64,000 nucleotides of DNA from WRGT01 sp964450405 (GCA_964450405.1 CAYVCQ010000005.1:62001-126000), one strand, 5' to 3'; numbered from the stretch's first letter, positions 1 through 8,686 are shown. A program made the numbers and translations. Notes: generated by a model not told the origin, from the letters alone.

Positions 1-1164
1 AACAGATCCGCAGATCTCGATATGATTATGGATCTGAATCCTTTTAAGCACAAAAAGATTCTTATAAATACCGGCGAATATGTTATCAAAGAGATCACCG
101 TCAATGCGGATTTTATACGAATAATGGATGAAGCCCGTGTTGAATATCTGATGGTCATTTTTGAAGATATGACCGAGATAGTGAAGTACGAAAAAGAACT
201 TCAGGGACAGAAGACAAGATATCAGCAGGAGGTTGAATCAGTAACTGCCATTCTTAAATCAGGCCCGGAGATTTTTTCAGATTTCATTGATGAGTCAACT
301 CATAGTCTGATCAATATAAGATTGAAAGTTAATGATCTTGATGATCCCGAAACTTTTAATCAGTTATTCCGGGAGACTCACTCTCTAAAAGGATCTGCTA
401 AGCACCTGGATCTTAATTTTATATCTTCTATTTCACACAAGATTGAAGACATACTTCTAAATTCACATGATAAAACCATAAATAAAACAATAATTTCCGA
501 GCAGATTGAAGAACATATAGTTGAACTATTTCATGAATTTCAGAACCTGGCCAAAATGATTGAAAGACTTAAGGTTTTCTCTTCACTTAATACTGTAGAA
601 AAATCTGCCGAATGGAAGGGGCATCTGGGGGAATTTCTGAAATCACTTTCCCCTATGGTGGAATCTCTCGCAAAAGAATTAAAAAAGAACGTTAAACTTG
701 AAGTTGATAATTCTCTGGATGAAATTCCGTTTCTCCCGAAGTTAAAGAATCCTCTTATACATTTAATAAGAAATTCAATAGATCATGGAATCGAAGATCA
801 GTTCGAGCGTCTTACTAAAAATAAAAACGCCGTCGGGAAGATAACTCTGCGGCTTAGTGATTCCGGGGATACATATTTAATCGAAGTTGAAGATGACGGG
901 AATGGAATAGATTATGATAGAATCCGGGAGAAAGCCATTGAAAAAAAACTGCTCGATGATGACGGAGTAGAACCATCAAAAGCGAAACTTCTGCAGTTCA
1001 TTTTTTCGCCTAGTTTCAGCTCTAAAGATGTTGCAACTGAACTCTCGGGCCGCGGATACGGGCTTGACATTGTTAAAGATGCAGCTGATCAGCTTAACGG
1101 GAAGATCTCAGTAAGTTCTAAAAAAGATAAGGGAACGAAAATTACTATATCTATACCGCATTAA
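1..1164 (+). CDS. CheA-like histidine kinase, 5' truncated by window edge
   Basis: The reading frame is open to base 1, so only the C-terminal part is seen. Numbering from the ATG at 22, a linker ending in a PAS-exit-like stretch (FEDMTEI, about 47-53) leads into an HPt domain. Its phospho-acceptor His120 lies in the H-box ETHSLKGSAK. A helical dimerisation region follows (about 150-220), then a HATPase domain with N-box (NPLIHLIRNSIDHG), G1 (DDGNGID, 291-297) and G2 (GRGYGLDIV, 343-351). This order matches CheA P1-P3-P4, but P2 and the CheW-like P5 domain are absent, so coupling to a chemoreceptor array is unlikely. All catalytic motifs are intact. It heads a cluster with an RsbW-like ATPase, a STAS-like protein and a PP2C phosphatase, so it probably feeds a phosphorelay or partner switch. 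The input domain lies outside the window. Confidence 0.85.
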   Translation, partial: NRSADLDMIMDLNPFKHKKILINTGEYVIKEITVNADFIRIMDEARVEYLMVIFEDMTEIVKYEKELQGQKTRYQQEVESVTAILKSGPEIFSDFIDESTHSLINIRLKVNDLDDPETFNQLFRETHSLKGSAKHLDLNFISSISHKIEDILLNSHDKTINKTIISEQIEEHIVELFHEFQNLAKMIERLKVFSSLNTVEKSAEWKGHLGEFLKSLSPMVESLAKELKKNVKLEVDNSLDEIPFLPKLKNPLIHLIRNSIDHGIEDQFERLTKNKNAVGKITLRLSDSGDTYLIEVEDDGNGIDYDRIREKAIEKKLLDDDGVEPSKAKLLQFIFSPSFSSKDVATELSGRGYGLDIVKDAADQLNGKISVSSKKDKGTKITISIPH

Positions 1165-1450
1165 TTAAGCTGAAAATTATTTCCGTTTTAATTTTCATTA
1201 CACCATCTCTATGTATTTATTATTATTACTGCTCCATTTTTGACCTTTTTAAAAGATTTTATCAAATATAAATTTTTATAATTGTTTTTTATAAATGCAG
1301 TATATTTAAATAAGTACTATTGATAATATAATTGCAAATGCTTATAAACAAGTAGTGACATTTATTTCCCTCGTGCCTTCGGGTCGTTGGAACAACAATT
1401 ATCTAGGGATTTGAGTCGTTAGATAAGATTCACTTTTTAAGGAGAAATTC

Positions 1451-1930
1451 ATGCCTGATAAATTTAAAAATCAGATTAAACCGGACTGGGATGAAATTGA
1501 AAAGATAAGGGTTGAGTCAAAATCCTTTATTGAGGCAAGGGGATTTTCTAATAATATTATCGACGCCATAGTGATGGTACTGAGCGAACTTGTAGAAAAT
1601 GCTATTAAATACGGAGTTTACAATACTCCCGATGATATGATTGTTTATTCTCTCTCCATCGAACGGGATACCATAATTATTGAAGTGACCAACCCGTTCA
1701 GTGAAAACGAAAACTTCAAAAAACTCGATAAAACTGTTCAGTGGATTAGGGGCTTTCAGAATCCGTTCCAGGCGTATATTGAAAAGATTAAAGAAATTTC
1801 CGGAAGACCGCTCACGGATAAAGAGAGCGGACTTGGACTTGTAAGGATTGCCTACCAGGGACGTTCAATCATAGATTTCTATTTAAGAAATAATAATACA
1901 ATAGCGGTATCAGCCGTTTATCAGGTATGA
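1451..1930 (+). CDS. RsbW-like ATP-binding regulator (HATPase, anti-sigma factor type)
   Basis: A 159-residue single-domain GHKL ATPase. The N-box is clear (LSELVENAIKYG, Asn50), as is the glycine-rich lid GLGLVRIAY near 128-136. The usual D-x-G-x-G G1 motif is replaced by a VTNPFS stretch, as in some RsbW or slr1658-type proteins. Size and lack of other domains fit the serine-kinase/anti-sigma side of a partner switch. The start is set by AAGGAG seven bases upstream. It precedes a small STAS-like protein and lies between a CheA-like kinase and a PP2C phosphatase. Role as kinase or sequestering partner of the next gene product is inferred. Confidence 0.8.
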   Translation: MPDKFKNQIKPDWDEIEKIRVESKSFIEARGFSNNIIDAIVMVLSELVENAIKYGVYNTPDDMIVYSLSIERDTIIIEVTNPFSENENFKKLDKTVQWIRGFQNPFQAYIEKIKEISGRPLTDKESGLGLVRIAYQGRSIIDFYLRNNNTIAVSAVYQV

Positions 1931-1932
1931 AA

Positions 1933-2022
1933 ATGAGCAGCTTTTCAAAAACAATTGGTATTTTGTCTCCGCCGCGTCTAAAAGCAATTTCTCAGCCGTT
2001 TATGAATAGTTACGAAAATTAA
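1933..2022 (+). CDS. possible 29-residue small ORF
   Basis: An ATG two bases after the stop of the RsbW-like gene opens a 29-codon frame that ends 17 bases before the next start. It fills most of the only gap in this tight cluster. The peptide is basic and polar with no membrane segment. The upstream GGTATGAAA is a weak ribosome-binding site, so translation would depend on re-initiation. It may be chance. Confidence 0.2.
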   Translation: MSSFSKTIGILSPPRLKAISQPFMNSYEN

Positions 2023-2039
2023 AGCTAAGGATATTATAG

Positions 2040-2399
2040 ATGGAAACATTTAAAAATAATTTACTGACCATTGAAATTGAAGAGGATGAATCATCAGTAT
2101 ATATGAAATGGTTGGGAAAGAGTGTTGATCGCGAACCCGGGGCATTCCTTATACCGATTTTATCAAAGGCCATCGGGTCGGGGACGGGCGGTAAGAGGGT
2201 AGTTTTCGATTTCTGCAATCTTGAATTTATGAACTCATCGACTATAACTCCAATTTCTAAAATAATGGAAACCGCAAAGAACGGCATTTGTCATCTTCAA
2301 ATAATATATATGCGTTCCATAAATTGGCAGGAGCTGAGTTTTTCAGCTCTGAGAATTTTTGAAACACGCGATAAACGAATTGAGATCACAGGCAGGTAG
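2040..2399 (+). CDS. STAS-like / slr1659-type partner-switch regulator
   Basis: A 119-residue protein with alternating strands and helices. It carries MKWLGKS near the N-terminus and a STAS-like core in which VVFDFCNLEFMNSSTITPI resembles the anti-sigma antagonist segment with the phosphorylatable Ser/Thr (here the SST cluster near 66-68). Its position right after an RsbW-like ATPase is the classic antagonist place. I believe it belongs to the group named after cyanobacterial slr1659, seen next to slr1658-like ATPases, but this is from memory. It would be phosphorylated by the ATPase partner and dephosphorylated by the PP2C phosphatase two genes on. The next gene starts two bases after its stop. 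Confidence 0.65.
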   Translation: METFKNNLLTIEIEEDESSVYMKWLGKSVDREPGAFLIPILSKAIGSGTGGKRVVFDFCNLEFMNSSTITPISKIMETAKNGICHLQIIYMRSINWQELSFSALRIFETRDKRIEITGR

Positions 2400-2401
2400 A
2401 T

Positions 2402-3796
2402 ATGACCACTGAAGAATTGATTGTTGATGGAGTTCTGGAATCCGGAAACGAAATGATAGATGTAAAAGTAGCATATGCTTCGAGAGTGACTCTATATGTT
2501 AATATCCCCGGTGTATGTTCTATAACGTCAGACATGGAGCTTAAAGGTCTGACACTTGTAATGAATGGAATAAATTGTGAATTCGGAAGATGCCGGCTCA
2601 TATCTTCAGGTGGTAAAAAAGAATTTTCAGGGAGACTCGTTTTTCTTGATGATGTATATGATTTCAACAGTCTTTTTTTTGAGAAAAAAATTGTGACACT
2701 GGACAGTCTCTACAGCAATCTTTCTCTTATTTTTTTACAAAAAGAAAACATTAAAGATATTTTTATACAGTATGTAGCCGCTCTTACTTATGATTTGAAG
2801 GTGTACAGGAATTTTTTTGATGAAATTGATGAACGGTATCTGAAAGAGGATGACGAAATCTGCGCCGTCATTTTTTCCGCGGTCGTAAAAAATGAGGGTG
2901 CTAAATTTCTGGAATATTTTGATGAAAAACTAAAAGAACTCGAGAAGCTGATTTCCGGATTCAGCAGAGAAGATCACCGGATCCATGGTTTTTATCTGAG
3001 GAAACAGGTCTGGGATGTAATACTATGTTCTGAATTTCTTACACACTGTAATGTAAAGCCGCGCGGGTATGCCGGAGACTCGGAGCTTATGCGGATGCTA
3101 TATGAAAATGCTTATCGCGGGCAATCCACATTCGGTAAACTCCTGTATAAATATTCTTTGGGACATCCCGCATCTGAGGCAGTCCGTAACAGAAAGATTA
3201 TGATCCCTAAATATTTTAAAAATGTTTGTGACACCATTACCGTACTTCCAGGCGAGGAAGTAAAATTTATGTCCGTTGCATGCGGTCCGGCCTATGAGCT
3301 GTCAGATATTTTTAAAACAGCTGAAGATGCAGAAAAATATCACTGTACGCTTCTGGACCAGGATCGGGAAGCATTGAAGGAAGCGGAAGATAATATTACA
3401 AATATTGAACACAATCTTGCCTGCGGAATCAAAGTAAAATATCTGGAGGATTCTGTAAGGACAATGCTCCGCACACCGGATCTGGCAGCGAACTGGGGAC
3501 AGTTCCATTTCATCTATTCCATGGGGCTTTTCGATTATCTTATACCAACTGTTGCAAAAGCTGTAATTGAAAAAATATATGAACTGCTTCTTCCTGGAGG
3601 ACAACTCCTAATTGGAAATTATCATCTTAGTAATGCCAGCAAGTGGTTTATGGAATATTGGCATGACTGGGTACTATACTACAGATCCGAGGATGAATTC
3701 AAGGAACTGCTGGCAGATACAGATGCTATTGAGATATCTGTGCTGTTCGATGATTCGAGAAGCCAGATGTTTCTAAGTGCAAAGAAGCCTTTATAA
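2402..3796 (+). CDS. SAM-dependent methyltransferase with PilZ-like N-terminal domain
   Basis: 464 residues in three parts. The first ~95 form a beta-rich domain ending in GRLVFLDDVYDF, which resembles PilZ-type domains but lacks an obvious RxxxR c-di-GMP motif. A helical middle part carries PRGYAGDSELMRMLY, a signature I associate with proteins annotated as extracellular-factor 3-hydroxypalmitate methyl ester biosynthesis. The C-terminal class I methyltransferase has the SAM-binding loop MSVACGPAYELSDIF and the acidic ribose contact LLDQDREAL. It starts two bases after the STAS-like gene stop, so the two are probably translationally coupled. The substrate is unknown; a fatty-acyl signal or a protein are both possible. 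Its position in a phosphatase/ATPase cassette suggests its activity is the regulated output. Confidence 0.75.
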   Translation: MTTEELIVDGVLESGNEMIDVKVAYASRVTLYVNIPGVCSITSDMELKGLTLVMNGINCEFGRCRLISSGGKKEFSGRLVFLDDVYDFNSLFFEKKIVTLDSLYSNLSLIFLQKENIKDIFIQYVAALTYDLKVYRNFFDEIDERYLKEDDEICAVIFSAVVKNEGAKFLEYFDEKLKELEKLISGFSREDHRIHGFYLRKQVWDVILCSEFLTHCNVKPRGYAGDSELMRMLYENAYRGQSTFGKLLYKYSLGHPASEAVRNRKIMIPKYFKNVCDTITVLPGEEVKFMSVACGPAYELSDIFKTAEDAEKYHCTLLDQDREALKEAEDNITNIEHNLACGIKVKYLEDSVRTMLRTPDLAANWGQFHFIYSMGLFDYLIPTVAKAVIEKIYELLLPGGQLLIGNYHLSNASKWFMEYWHDWVLYYRSEDEFKELLADTDAIEISVLFDDSRSQMFLSAKKPL

Positions 3797-3832
3797 GATT
3801 AATATGTCAGAGGACGGAAAGACCGGAAAGTA

Positions 3833-5182
3833 ATGAAAAAAGTCAGTTTTAAAGCCAACAAGGATTATTATGAAAACCCGGCATTCGAGGAGTATCTTAA
3901 CAGGATAATCCACGACTGGTCAAGAATTTCCACTACGCTTGCCTATACACTGGTGCCGCTTTTTTTTATCCTGGACTACTTTACAATGCCCGTGGAACTC
4001 CTCCCCCGCTTTGCTGTTTATAGAATAATCGCCACTATCATTGCTGTTATACAGTTTTTCATTGTGAAAAAGACCAAACCAGGTAAAATTTCAAATATTC
4101 ACGGATATATGGTTTCACTGATTCTAGGAAGTGTAATAGCTTTGATGACCGTTGATCTCGGGGGATTCAGTTCAGGTTATTACGCGGGGCTGAATCTTGT
4201 AATAATCGGGGTTAATCTTCTCCTCCCATGGGAGGCCTATCATTCTGCTATCAATGGCTTTATGACAATCATCATGTATGTGGTGCTTAATCTTATATTC
4301 GCGCATGATTACAAATCAACAGACCTTATAAGCAACCTCTTCTTTATGAACGGAACTGTAATTATTGCTGTCAGTATAAATCATGTCCGTCATAAACTGA
4401 TCAAGCAGGAATTTTATCTCAGAACCGAACTTCAGAAGGCAACAGCCGCCTTATGGGGAGAGATGGAAATCGCGAAAAAGATTCAGACCTCACTTCTACC
4501 CAGAGCAAATAAGATAGGAGAATATGAGCTGAGCGCCGTGATGGAACCTGCTGCGGAGATCGGAGGTGACTACTACGACGCGATTGAAACTAAAGCCGGG
4601 GAAAACTGGATTATGGTGGGTGATGTCTCAGGGCATGGAGTCGAATCCGGCCTAATTATGATGATGACTCAGACGAGTATTTTTACTTTGATTAATAACA
4701 CCCCCGGTTACAAACCATCAACATTGATACAGTATGTAAATTCAGTTATCAGAAAAAATATATCTAAACTCGGATCTAACAGATATATGACTCTCTTCGC
4801 AATCCGGTTGGGACACGGTTCTATAACTCTGGCGGGGAAACATCAGGATATAATAATCTACCGTCTTAAAAACAGAAAAGCTGAAGTCATAACCGTGGAT
4901 GGAACTTGGATCGGACTGACAGATGACATAATAGAATATCTTGAAGATAAAACAATAGAGATTGATCCCGGTGATATCATCCTTTTATTTACTGACGGAG
5001 TTACAGAGGCTATGAATGTGGAGGGTGAACTTTTCGGGCAGAATAGGCTGATATCTGTTTTTGAAAAATATGCCGGTCTTCCTCCATGTGAACTTGTGGC
5101 TCATATTCTGGAAGCGGTAAAATCGTTTCAGGAAAAACAGAGCGACGATATAACTCTGATTGCAATGAGGCGCTCCGGCTGA
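3833..5182 (+). CDS. membrane-bound PP2C/SpoIIE-type serine phosphatase (RsbU-like)
   Basis: 449 residues. The N-terminal ~190 contain six predicted membrane segments, then a short coiled-coil linker (about 200-222) and a PP2C domain. The metal-binding motifs are intact: EIGGDYYD, VGDVSGHG, LFTDGVTEA and the terminal SDDITLIA. Family members dephosphorylate STAS-type anti-sigma antagonists. Here the likely substrate is the small STAS-like protein encoded upstream. The membrane domain has no recognisable sensor fold and probably senses an envelope cue. It closes the cassette; a palindromic repeat follows. Confidence 0.88.
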   Translation: MKKVSFKANKDYYENPAFEEYLNRIIHDWSRISTTLAYTLVPLFFILDYFTMPVELLPRFAVYRIIATIIAVIQFFIVKKTKPGKISNIHGYMVSLILGSVIALMTVDLGGFSSGYYAGLNLVIIGVNLLLPWEAYHSAINGFMTIIMYVVLNLIFAHDYKSTDLISNLFFMNGTVIIAVSINHVRHKLIKQEFYLRTELQKATAALWGEMEIAKKIQTSLLPRANKIGEYELSAVMEPAAEIGGDYYDAIETKAGENWIMVGDVSGHGVESGLIMMMTQTSIFTLINNTPGYKPSTLIQYVNSVIRKNISKLGSNRYMTLFAIRLGHGSITLAGKHQDIIIYRLKNRKAEVITVDGTWIGLTDDIIEYLEDKTIEIDPGDIILLFTDGVTEAMNVEGELFGQNRLISVFEKYAGLPPCELVAHILEAVKSFQEKQSDDITLIAMRRSG

Positions 5183-5223
5183 ATGAGGTGATTCGACAGT
5201 TTACTTCTCAACTAAAACTTTTT

Positions 5224-5370
5224 AAACTCACCCCCGGCTACTGCCGCGCCCCTCTCTTTAGAAAAAGAGGGGCTTCCTAAAAAAGAAAGTACCAGTGAAA
5301 AGAAACTATAAATTTTATTACTCTATCCCCCTCTTTTTCTTTTTAAAGAGAGGGGGCGGGGGGTGAGTTT
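5224..5370. repeat. family A palindromic intergenic repeat, copy 1
   Basis: The outer arms (5224-5239 and 5356-5370) read aaactcacccccg against its complement. Two inner inverted repeats are nested inside, each with a CCCCTCT/AGAGGGG stem. The whole can fold as a branched hairpin. The same C-run/G-run arms recur in other intergenic spaces of this window. It lies between convergent genes and may also end transcription. Confidence 0.7.
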
Positions 5371-5421
5371 GAAAAGTTTATGCTATCTAAGTTATGGTTT
5401 AATGAGAAATTATTTACTCTT

Positions 5422-5892
5422 CTAAATCTTTTTCTGTGATAAATGAATATTTATAGTTCCTTTCATAACAACTTGATCATTTGTATCGTGTAAACTTACT
5501 TCTGCTGGAAAGTCTTTATTTAAATCCCAGCTTTTAAGCTTAGCAAGATCTATATTGCATATTCCTTTCAGATTAGTTTTGGCAAGTGCGATATATTCAA
5601 CGGTCATACCTTTTGGTATCCACCTTATATCTTTGCCTACAGAAACATCTACACATATTCCGCCGGCCAGCTCCACAAGATTACACATTGCAATTGCATG
5701 TACTGTTTTTAAATGATTGGTAACAGATTTTCTTTTTTTCATAAATACTACGCATCTGCCCGGTTCAAGCTCTTCAAAGAGAGGTTTGATTGTACCAAAG
5801 TATGGTGCTTTTCTGCACACAAGAAAAGAGAACAATCTCTTTCCCATGGGAAATCCTTTGAGTTTGATAAAAATTTTAAGCGTCGAGTTCAT
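5422..5892 (-). CDS. DUF4442 hotdog-fold thioesterase-like protein
   Basis: 156 residues. The core HLKTVHAIAMCNLVELAGG matches the DUF4442 hotdog family, with the central helix that lines the acyl-CoA pocket. The later beta strands (DVSVGKD, YIALAKTNLKG, AEVSLHD) complete the fold. I chose the ATG at 5892 because GGAGG sits five bases upstream; a longer frame starts at 5916. It overlaps the end of the MarR-family gene by 17 bases, so the two are cotranscribed. No catalytic residue is obvious, as is usual in this family. Function is inferred as acyl-thioester binding or hydrolysis. Confidence 0.75.
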   Translation of the reverse strand: MNSTLKIFIKLKGFPMGKRLFSFLVCRKAPYFGTIKPLFEELEPGRCVVFMKKRKSVTNHLKTVHAIAMCNLVELAGGICVDVSVGKDIRWIPKGMTVEYIALAKTNLKGICNIDLAKLKSWDLNKDFPAEVSLHDTNDQVVMKGTINIHLSQKKI

Positions 5893-6334
5893 CTTTTCCT
5901 CCATTGCCTGAATCAAATTTTGTAATTATACTTATAAGAACTTTTGAAAAAATCTTAATCTCGTCCTCAGATAAACCTGAGACTACATCGGTATTTATCT
6001 GATTGGAAATTTTTACAGCCTTTTCACTTTCAATTATACCTTTTGCGGTTATCCGTAATTTTAAAATCCGGCGGTCGGAATCATCTCTAACTCTTTCAAT
6101 CAATTCACTTTTTATCAGCTTATCGGCATGTCGGGTAAGAGTTGAATTATCTACAGAGAGAGCAGTACTAAGAGTTGACATAGTGAGAGAATTTCCTTTT
6201 TTTAAAAGAAAGAGAATTCCCATCTGAGACGGCGTAACTGTAATCCCCACCTCGTTGAATTTATTTATTGAGTAATACTTAATTCTGCTCATTGCCCTGG
6301 ACATCAGATATAAATATTTCTTTGATTGATCCAT
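5876..6334 (-). CDS. MarR-family transcriptional regulator
   Basis: 152 residues with a winged helix-turn-helix. The recognition region TMSTLSTALSVDNSTLTRHADKLIKSELI is followed by the wing RVRDDSDRRILKLRITAKG, whose D-x-R motif is diagnostic for MarR proteins. The longer frame from 6448 would add a hydrophobic 38-residue leader encoded across the promoter region, so I take the ATG at 6334. It is divergent from the aminotransferase gene and cotranscribed with the DUF4442 gene. Two palindromes in the divergent promoter are candidate operators for autoregulation. Confidence 0.85.
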   Translation of the reverse strand: MDQSKKYLYLMSRAMSRIKYYSINKFNEVGITVTPSQMGILFLLKKGNSLTMSTLSTALSVDNSTLTRHADKLIKSELIERVRDDSDRRILKLRITAKGIIESEKAVKISNQINTDVVSGLSEDEIKIFSKVLISIITKFDSGNGGKDELDA

Positions 6335-6348
6335 AAATCCCGTCCGAA

Positions 6349-6378
6349 TATTTGCAAATACAATAGTTGTAGATACAA
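6349..6378. promoter_or_regulatory. two palindromes in divergent promoter, candidate MarR operators
   Basis: TATTTGCAAATA at 6349-6360 is a perfect 12-base palindrome. TTGTAGATACAA at 6367-6378 has perfect 5-base arms around GA. Both lie 15-44 bases upstream of the MarR start, within the 153-base divergent region shared with the aminotransferase gene. MarR proteins bind short palindromes of this length; the assignment is inferred from position. Confidence 0.5.
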
Positions 6379-6487
6379 ATAAAAGCAAGCTTTTTTTATA
6401 AACGCTAAACCAAATGTTTATAGACTTTTGGAATGTAAAAATGAGCATATGATAAAATTCTATAAACCGATCGCTTCGAGGTAGTAT

Positions 6488-7672
6488 ATGGACTCACTGT
6501 TTTCAGACCGGATCTCCGATGTGCCCAAATCTTTTATCCGTGAGATATTAAAGGTAACTCTTGAGAAAGATGTAATATCTTTTGCCGGAGGGCTTCCCAA
6601 CAGGGAACTCTTTCCAATTGAGGATCTCCGGCATGCAACAGAAAATGTTTATGCAAAAGCAGGGAGAGATGCCCTTCAGTACAGCAACACAGAGGGCTAT
6701 CTTGAACTCCGCAAGTATATTTCAGAGAAGTATAAAAAAAGGGGATTTGTTATCCCCGTTGAAAATATTATAATTACAAATGGATCGCAGCAGGGTCTTG
6801 ATCTGCTGGGGAAAACCTTTATCAATGAAGGGGACGATATAATAATTGAAGAGCCGGGATATCTCGGAGCCATTCAGGCATTTTCTGTTTACAGAGCTTC
6901 ATTCAATACAGTAAAACTCCATAGCGATGGTGCCGACATCGATGAACTGAAAAAGATATTTATTTCTAAACAGCCGAAACTGATGTATACTGTTCCGAAT
7001 TTCCAGAATCCATCAGGCTTAAGCTACTCATCAGAAAAAAGAAAACAGGTGTCGGAGATAATTAAAGGAAAAAAAGTTTTTCTTGTGGAGGATGATCCAT
7101 ATGGTGACCTCCGTTTTTCAGGAGAGGAATCACAAAGTTTTAAATCTTTTATTCCTGATCAGACAATACTTCTGGGATCATTTTCAAAAACAGTTGTTCC
7201 CGGTTTTCGACTGGGCTGGATTGCTGTTCCTGATGCAATCCTCGATAAAATTATTGTGGCAAAACAGGCGTCGGATCTTCATACAAACTATTTCTGTCAG
7301 AGAATTGTTCATGAGTATATCACAGAATTTAATATAGAGAGTCATATAAAAAAAATTGTTTTAAGATACAGAAGTCAGCGTGATGCAATGGTTCAGAGTA
7401 TAAAGTATTTCTTTCCGGCTGGAGTAAACTATACTATTCCTGACGGAGGGATGTTTCTGTGGGCGGAACTTCCGGATAATTTATCTGCGATGAAACTCTT
7501 CGAAATTGCAGTAAATAAAAAAGTCGCCTTTGTACCGGGAGATCCTTTCTATGTTAACAAAACCGGACCTATCAGCACCATGCGGCTTAACTTCACCTGT
7601 TCCGATGAAGAGCAGATTAGAGAGGGGATAAAACGTCTTGGTGAATCTATAACGGAAATGCTAAAAGTTTAA
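6488..7672 (+). CDS. PLP-dependent class I/II aminotransferase
   Basis: 394 residues of fold-type I aminotransferase. The Schiff-base lysine is in GSFSKTVVPGFRLGW, and the cofactor Asp/Tyr pair is in VEDDPYGDLRF. The substrate-carboxylate arginine is probably in MRLNFTC. The NxxNP segment is VPNFQNPSG. Overall it resembles the 2-aminoadipate/branched-chain (KAT II or LysN-like) group that accepts broad 2-oxo acids. It lacks the GntR-type DNA-binding domain of MocR regulators. GAGG seven bases upstream supports the start. It is transcribed away from the MarR gene and may be its target. The last 12 bases overlap the convergent metallo-hydrolase gene. Confidence 0.85.
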   Translation: MDSLFSDRISDVPKSFIREILKVTLEKDVISFAGGLPNRELFPIEDLRHATENVYAKAGRDALQYSNTEGYLELRKYISEKYKKRGFVIPVENIIITNGSQQGLDLLGKTFINEGDDIIIEEPGYLGAIQAFSVYRASFNTVKLHSDGADIDELKKIFISKQPKLMYTVPNFQNPSGLSYSSEKRKQVSEIIKGKKVFLVEDDPYGDLRFSGEESQSFKSFIPDQTILLGSFSKTVVPGFRLGWIAVPDAILDKIIVAKQASDLHTNYFCQRIVHEYITEFNIESHIKKIVLRYRSQRDAMVQSIKYFFPAGVNYTIPDGGMFLWAELPDNLSAMKLFEIAVNKKVAFVPGDPFYVNKTGPISTMRLNFTCSDEEQIREGIKRLGESITEMLKV

Positions 7673-8410
7673 GATCTCTCCATCTTCAGGGATCAGAAGC
7701 TGCTCTTCGGTTATGAAATTTTTTTCAGCATACTCTCTCAGCGATCTGCGTGTTACAGTTCCATGATCAAGAGAATCCATGTGAACGGCAATTATTCTGC
7801 TTTGAGGTGCGAGCCTGCAGAGGGCTATGGTATCCGTTTCATCCATAATTATTTTTACTTTATCTCCCCAGACCGCTCCAGATGAGTGAGTTATTATAAT
7901 ATCAGGATTGAATTTTTTAAGTACTTCTTTTACATCTTTGCTTAGAATAGTATCACCGGCAGAGTAAACCGTAGGCTCTCCCTCTGACTGAAAAACAAAT
8001 CCGGAAACCTCCCCCATCTGCTCAAGAACAGAACCAGTTCCATGCTGACCCGGAGTGCGTGTAATTGTTATATTTTTCCATTGAACCGTTTCTCCAACCG
8101 GATGAATATCTGAAAAACCAGAATTGTGAATCCGTTCAGCATCTATCGGTTGACAGAATACCGGTATATTTTTAGGGAGAAGTTTTTTTGCTTCAGGATC
8201 AAAGTGATCGGAGTGAAGATGTGAAATAACGGCCATTTCAATACCGGAAATAACTTCTTCAGCGGGAAACGGAAGATCAATGATAGGATTTAATGAAGCA
8301 CCGGTATATGAAGGCAATGCAAATTTTGGAGATAGATACGGATCAAAAATAAAGCGATGGCCTGAAATTGTAAAACGTATTGTTGCACTTCTTATCAGCT
8401 GAATTTTCAT
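7661..8410 (-). CDS. MBL-fold metallo-hydrolase (UlaG/YtkL-like)
   Basis: 249 residues of metallo-beta-lactamase fold. The metal ligands are visible: SHLHSDHFD (HxHxDH), a later His in GQHGTG, AGDT (bridging Asp) and a terminal His in HMDSLDHG. The short form with beta-sandwich start IRSATIRFTISGHRFIFDPYL resembles UlaG-like hydrolases. The ATG at 8410 is preceded by GGAGAAAAT and is preferred over the upstream in-frame start at 8428. It converges on the aminotransferase gene. The substrate is not predictable. Confidence 0.85.
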   Translation of the reverse strand: MKIQLIRSATIRFTISGHRFIFDPYLSPKFALPSYTGASLNPIIDLPFPAEEVISGIEMAVISHLHSDHFDPEAKKLLPKNIPVFCQPIDAERIHNSGFSDIHPVGETVQWKNITITRTPGQHGTGSVLEQMGEVSGFVFQSEGEPTVYSAGDTILSKDVKEVLKKFNPDIIITHSSGAVWGDKVKIIMDETDTIALCRLAPQSRIIAVHMDSLDHGTVTRRSLREYAEKNFITEEQLLIPEDGEILNF

Positions 8411-8628
8411 ATTTTCTCCATGATTCAATAGTTAAATTTAAAAATTTCAGTAACGATCATTTCTTTTTAGAATAATACAAACAGAATTTTATGTTTATTG
8501 AATTATGTAACTTAATTATTAACGAAACAGAAAAGACTCTTTCGGAAAATATTGGAGTAAACATTACTATACTGTCAAAAGCTTATTGATATCCAGTTCG
8601 ATAAAAGTAATTAATTACCCATAATAGT

Positions 8629-8657
8629 TGACAAATGATTTAAGAGGAGAATATTGC
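8629..8657 (+). promoter_or_regulatory. possible sigma-70 promoter for DUF2279 gene
   Basis: A perfect -35 TTGACA at 8629-8634 is followed after 17 bases by TATTGC, a poor -10. Transcription from here would give a short leader and would favour the ATG at 8687 as start. Confidence 0.3.
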
Positions 8658-8686
8658 CTTCATTATTATTATTTGAGGATTTCTAC

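Noticed and set aside
1165..1450. Gap before the RsbW-like gene checked for a riboswitch or small gene
   Set aside because: AT-rich with no stable stem, no ORF and no recognised RNA motif.
5713..5925. Short plus-strand frames opposite the DUF4442 gene
   Set aside because: Shadows of the minus-strand gene; composition not protein-like.
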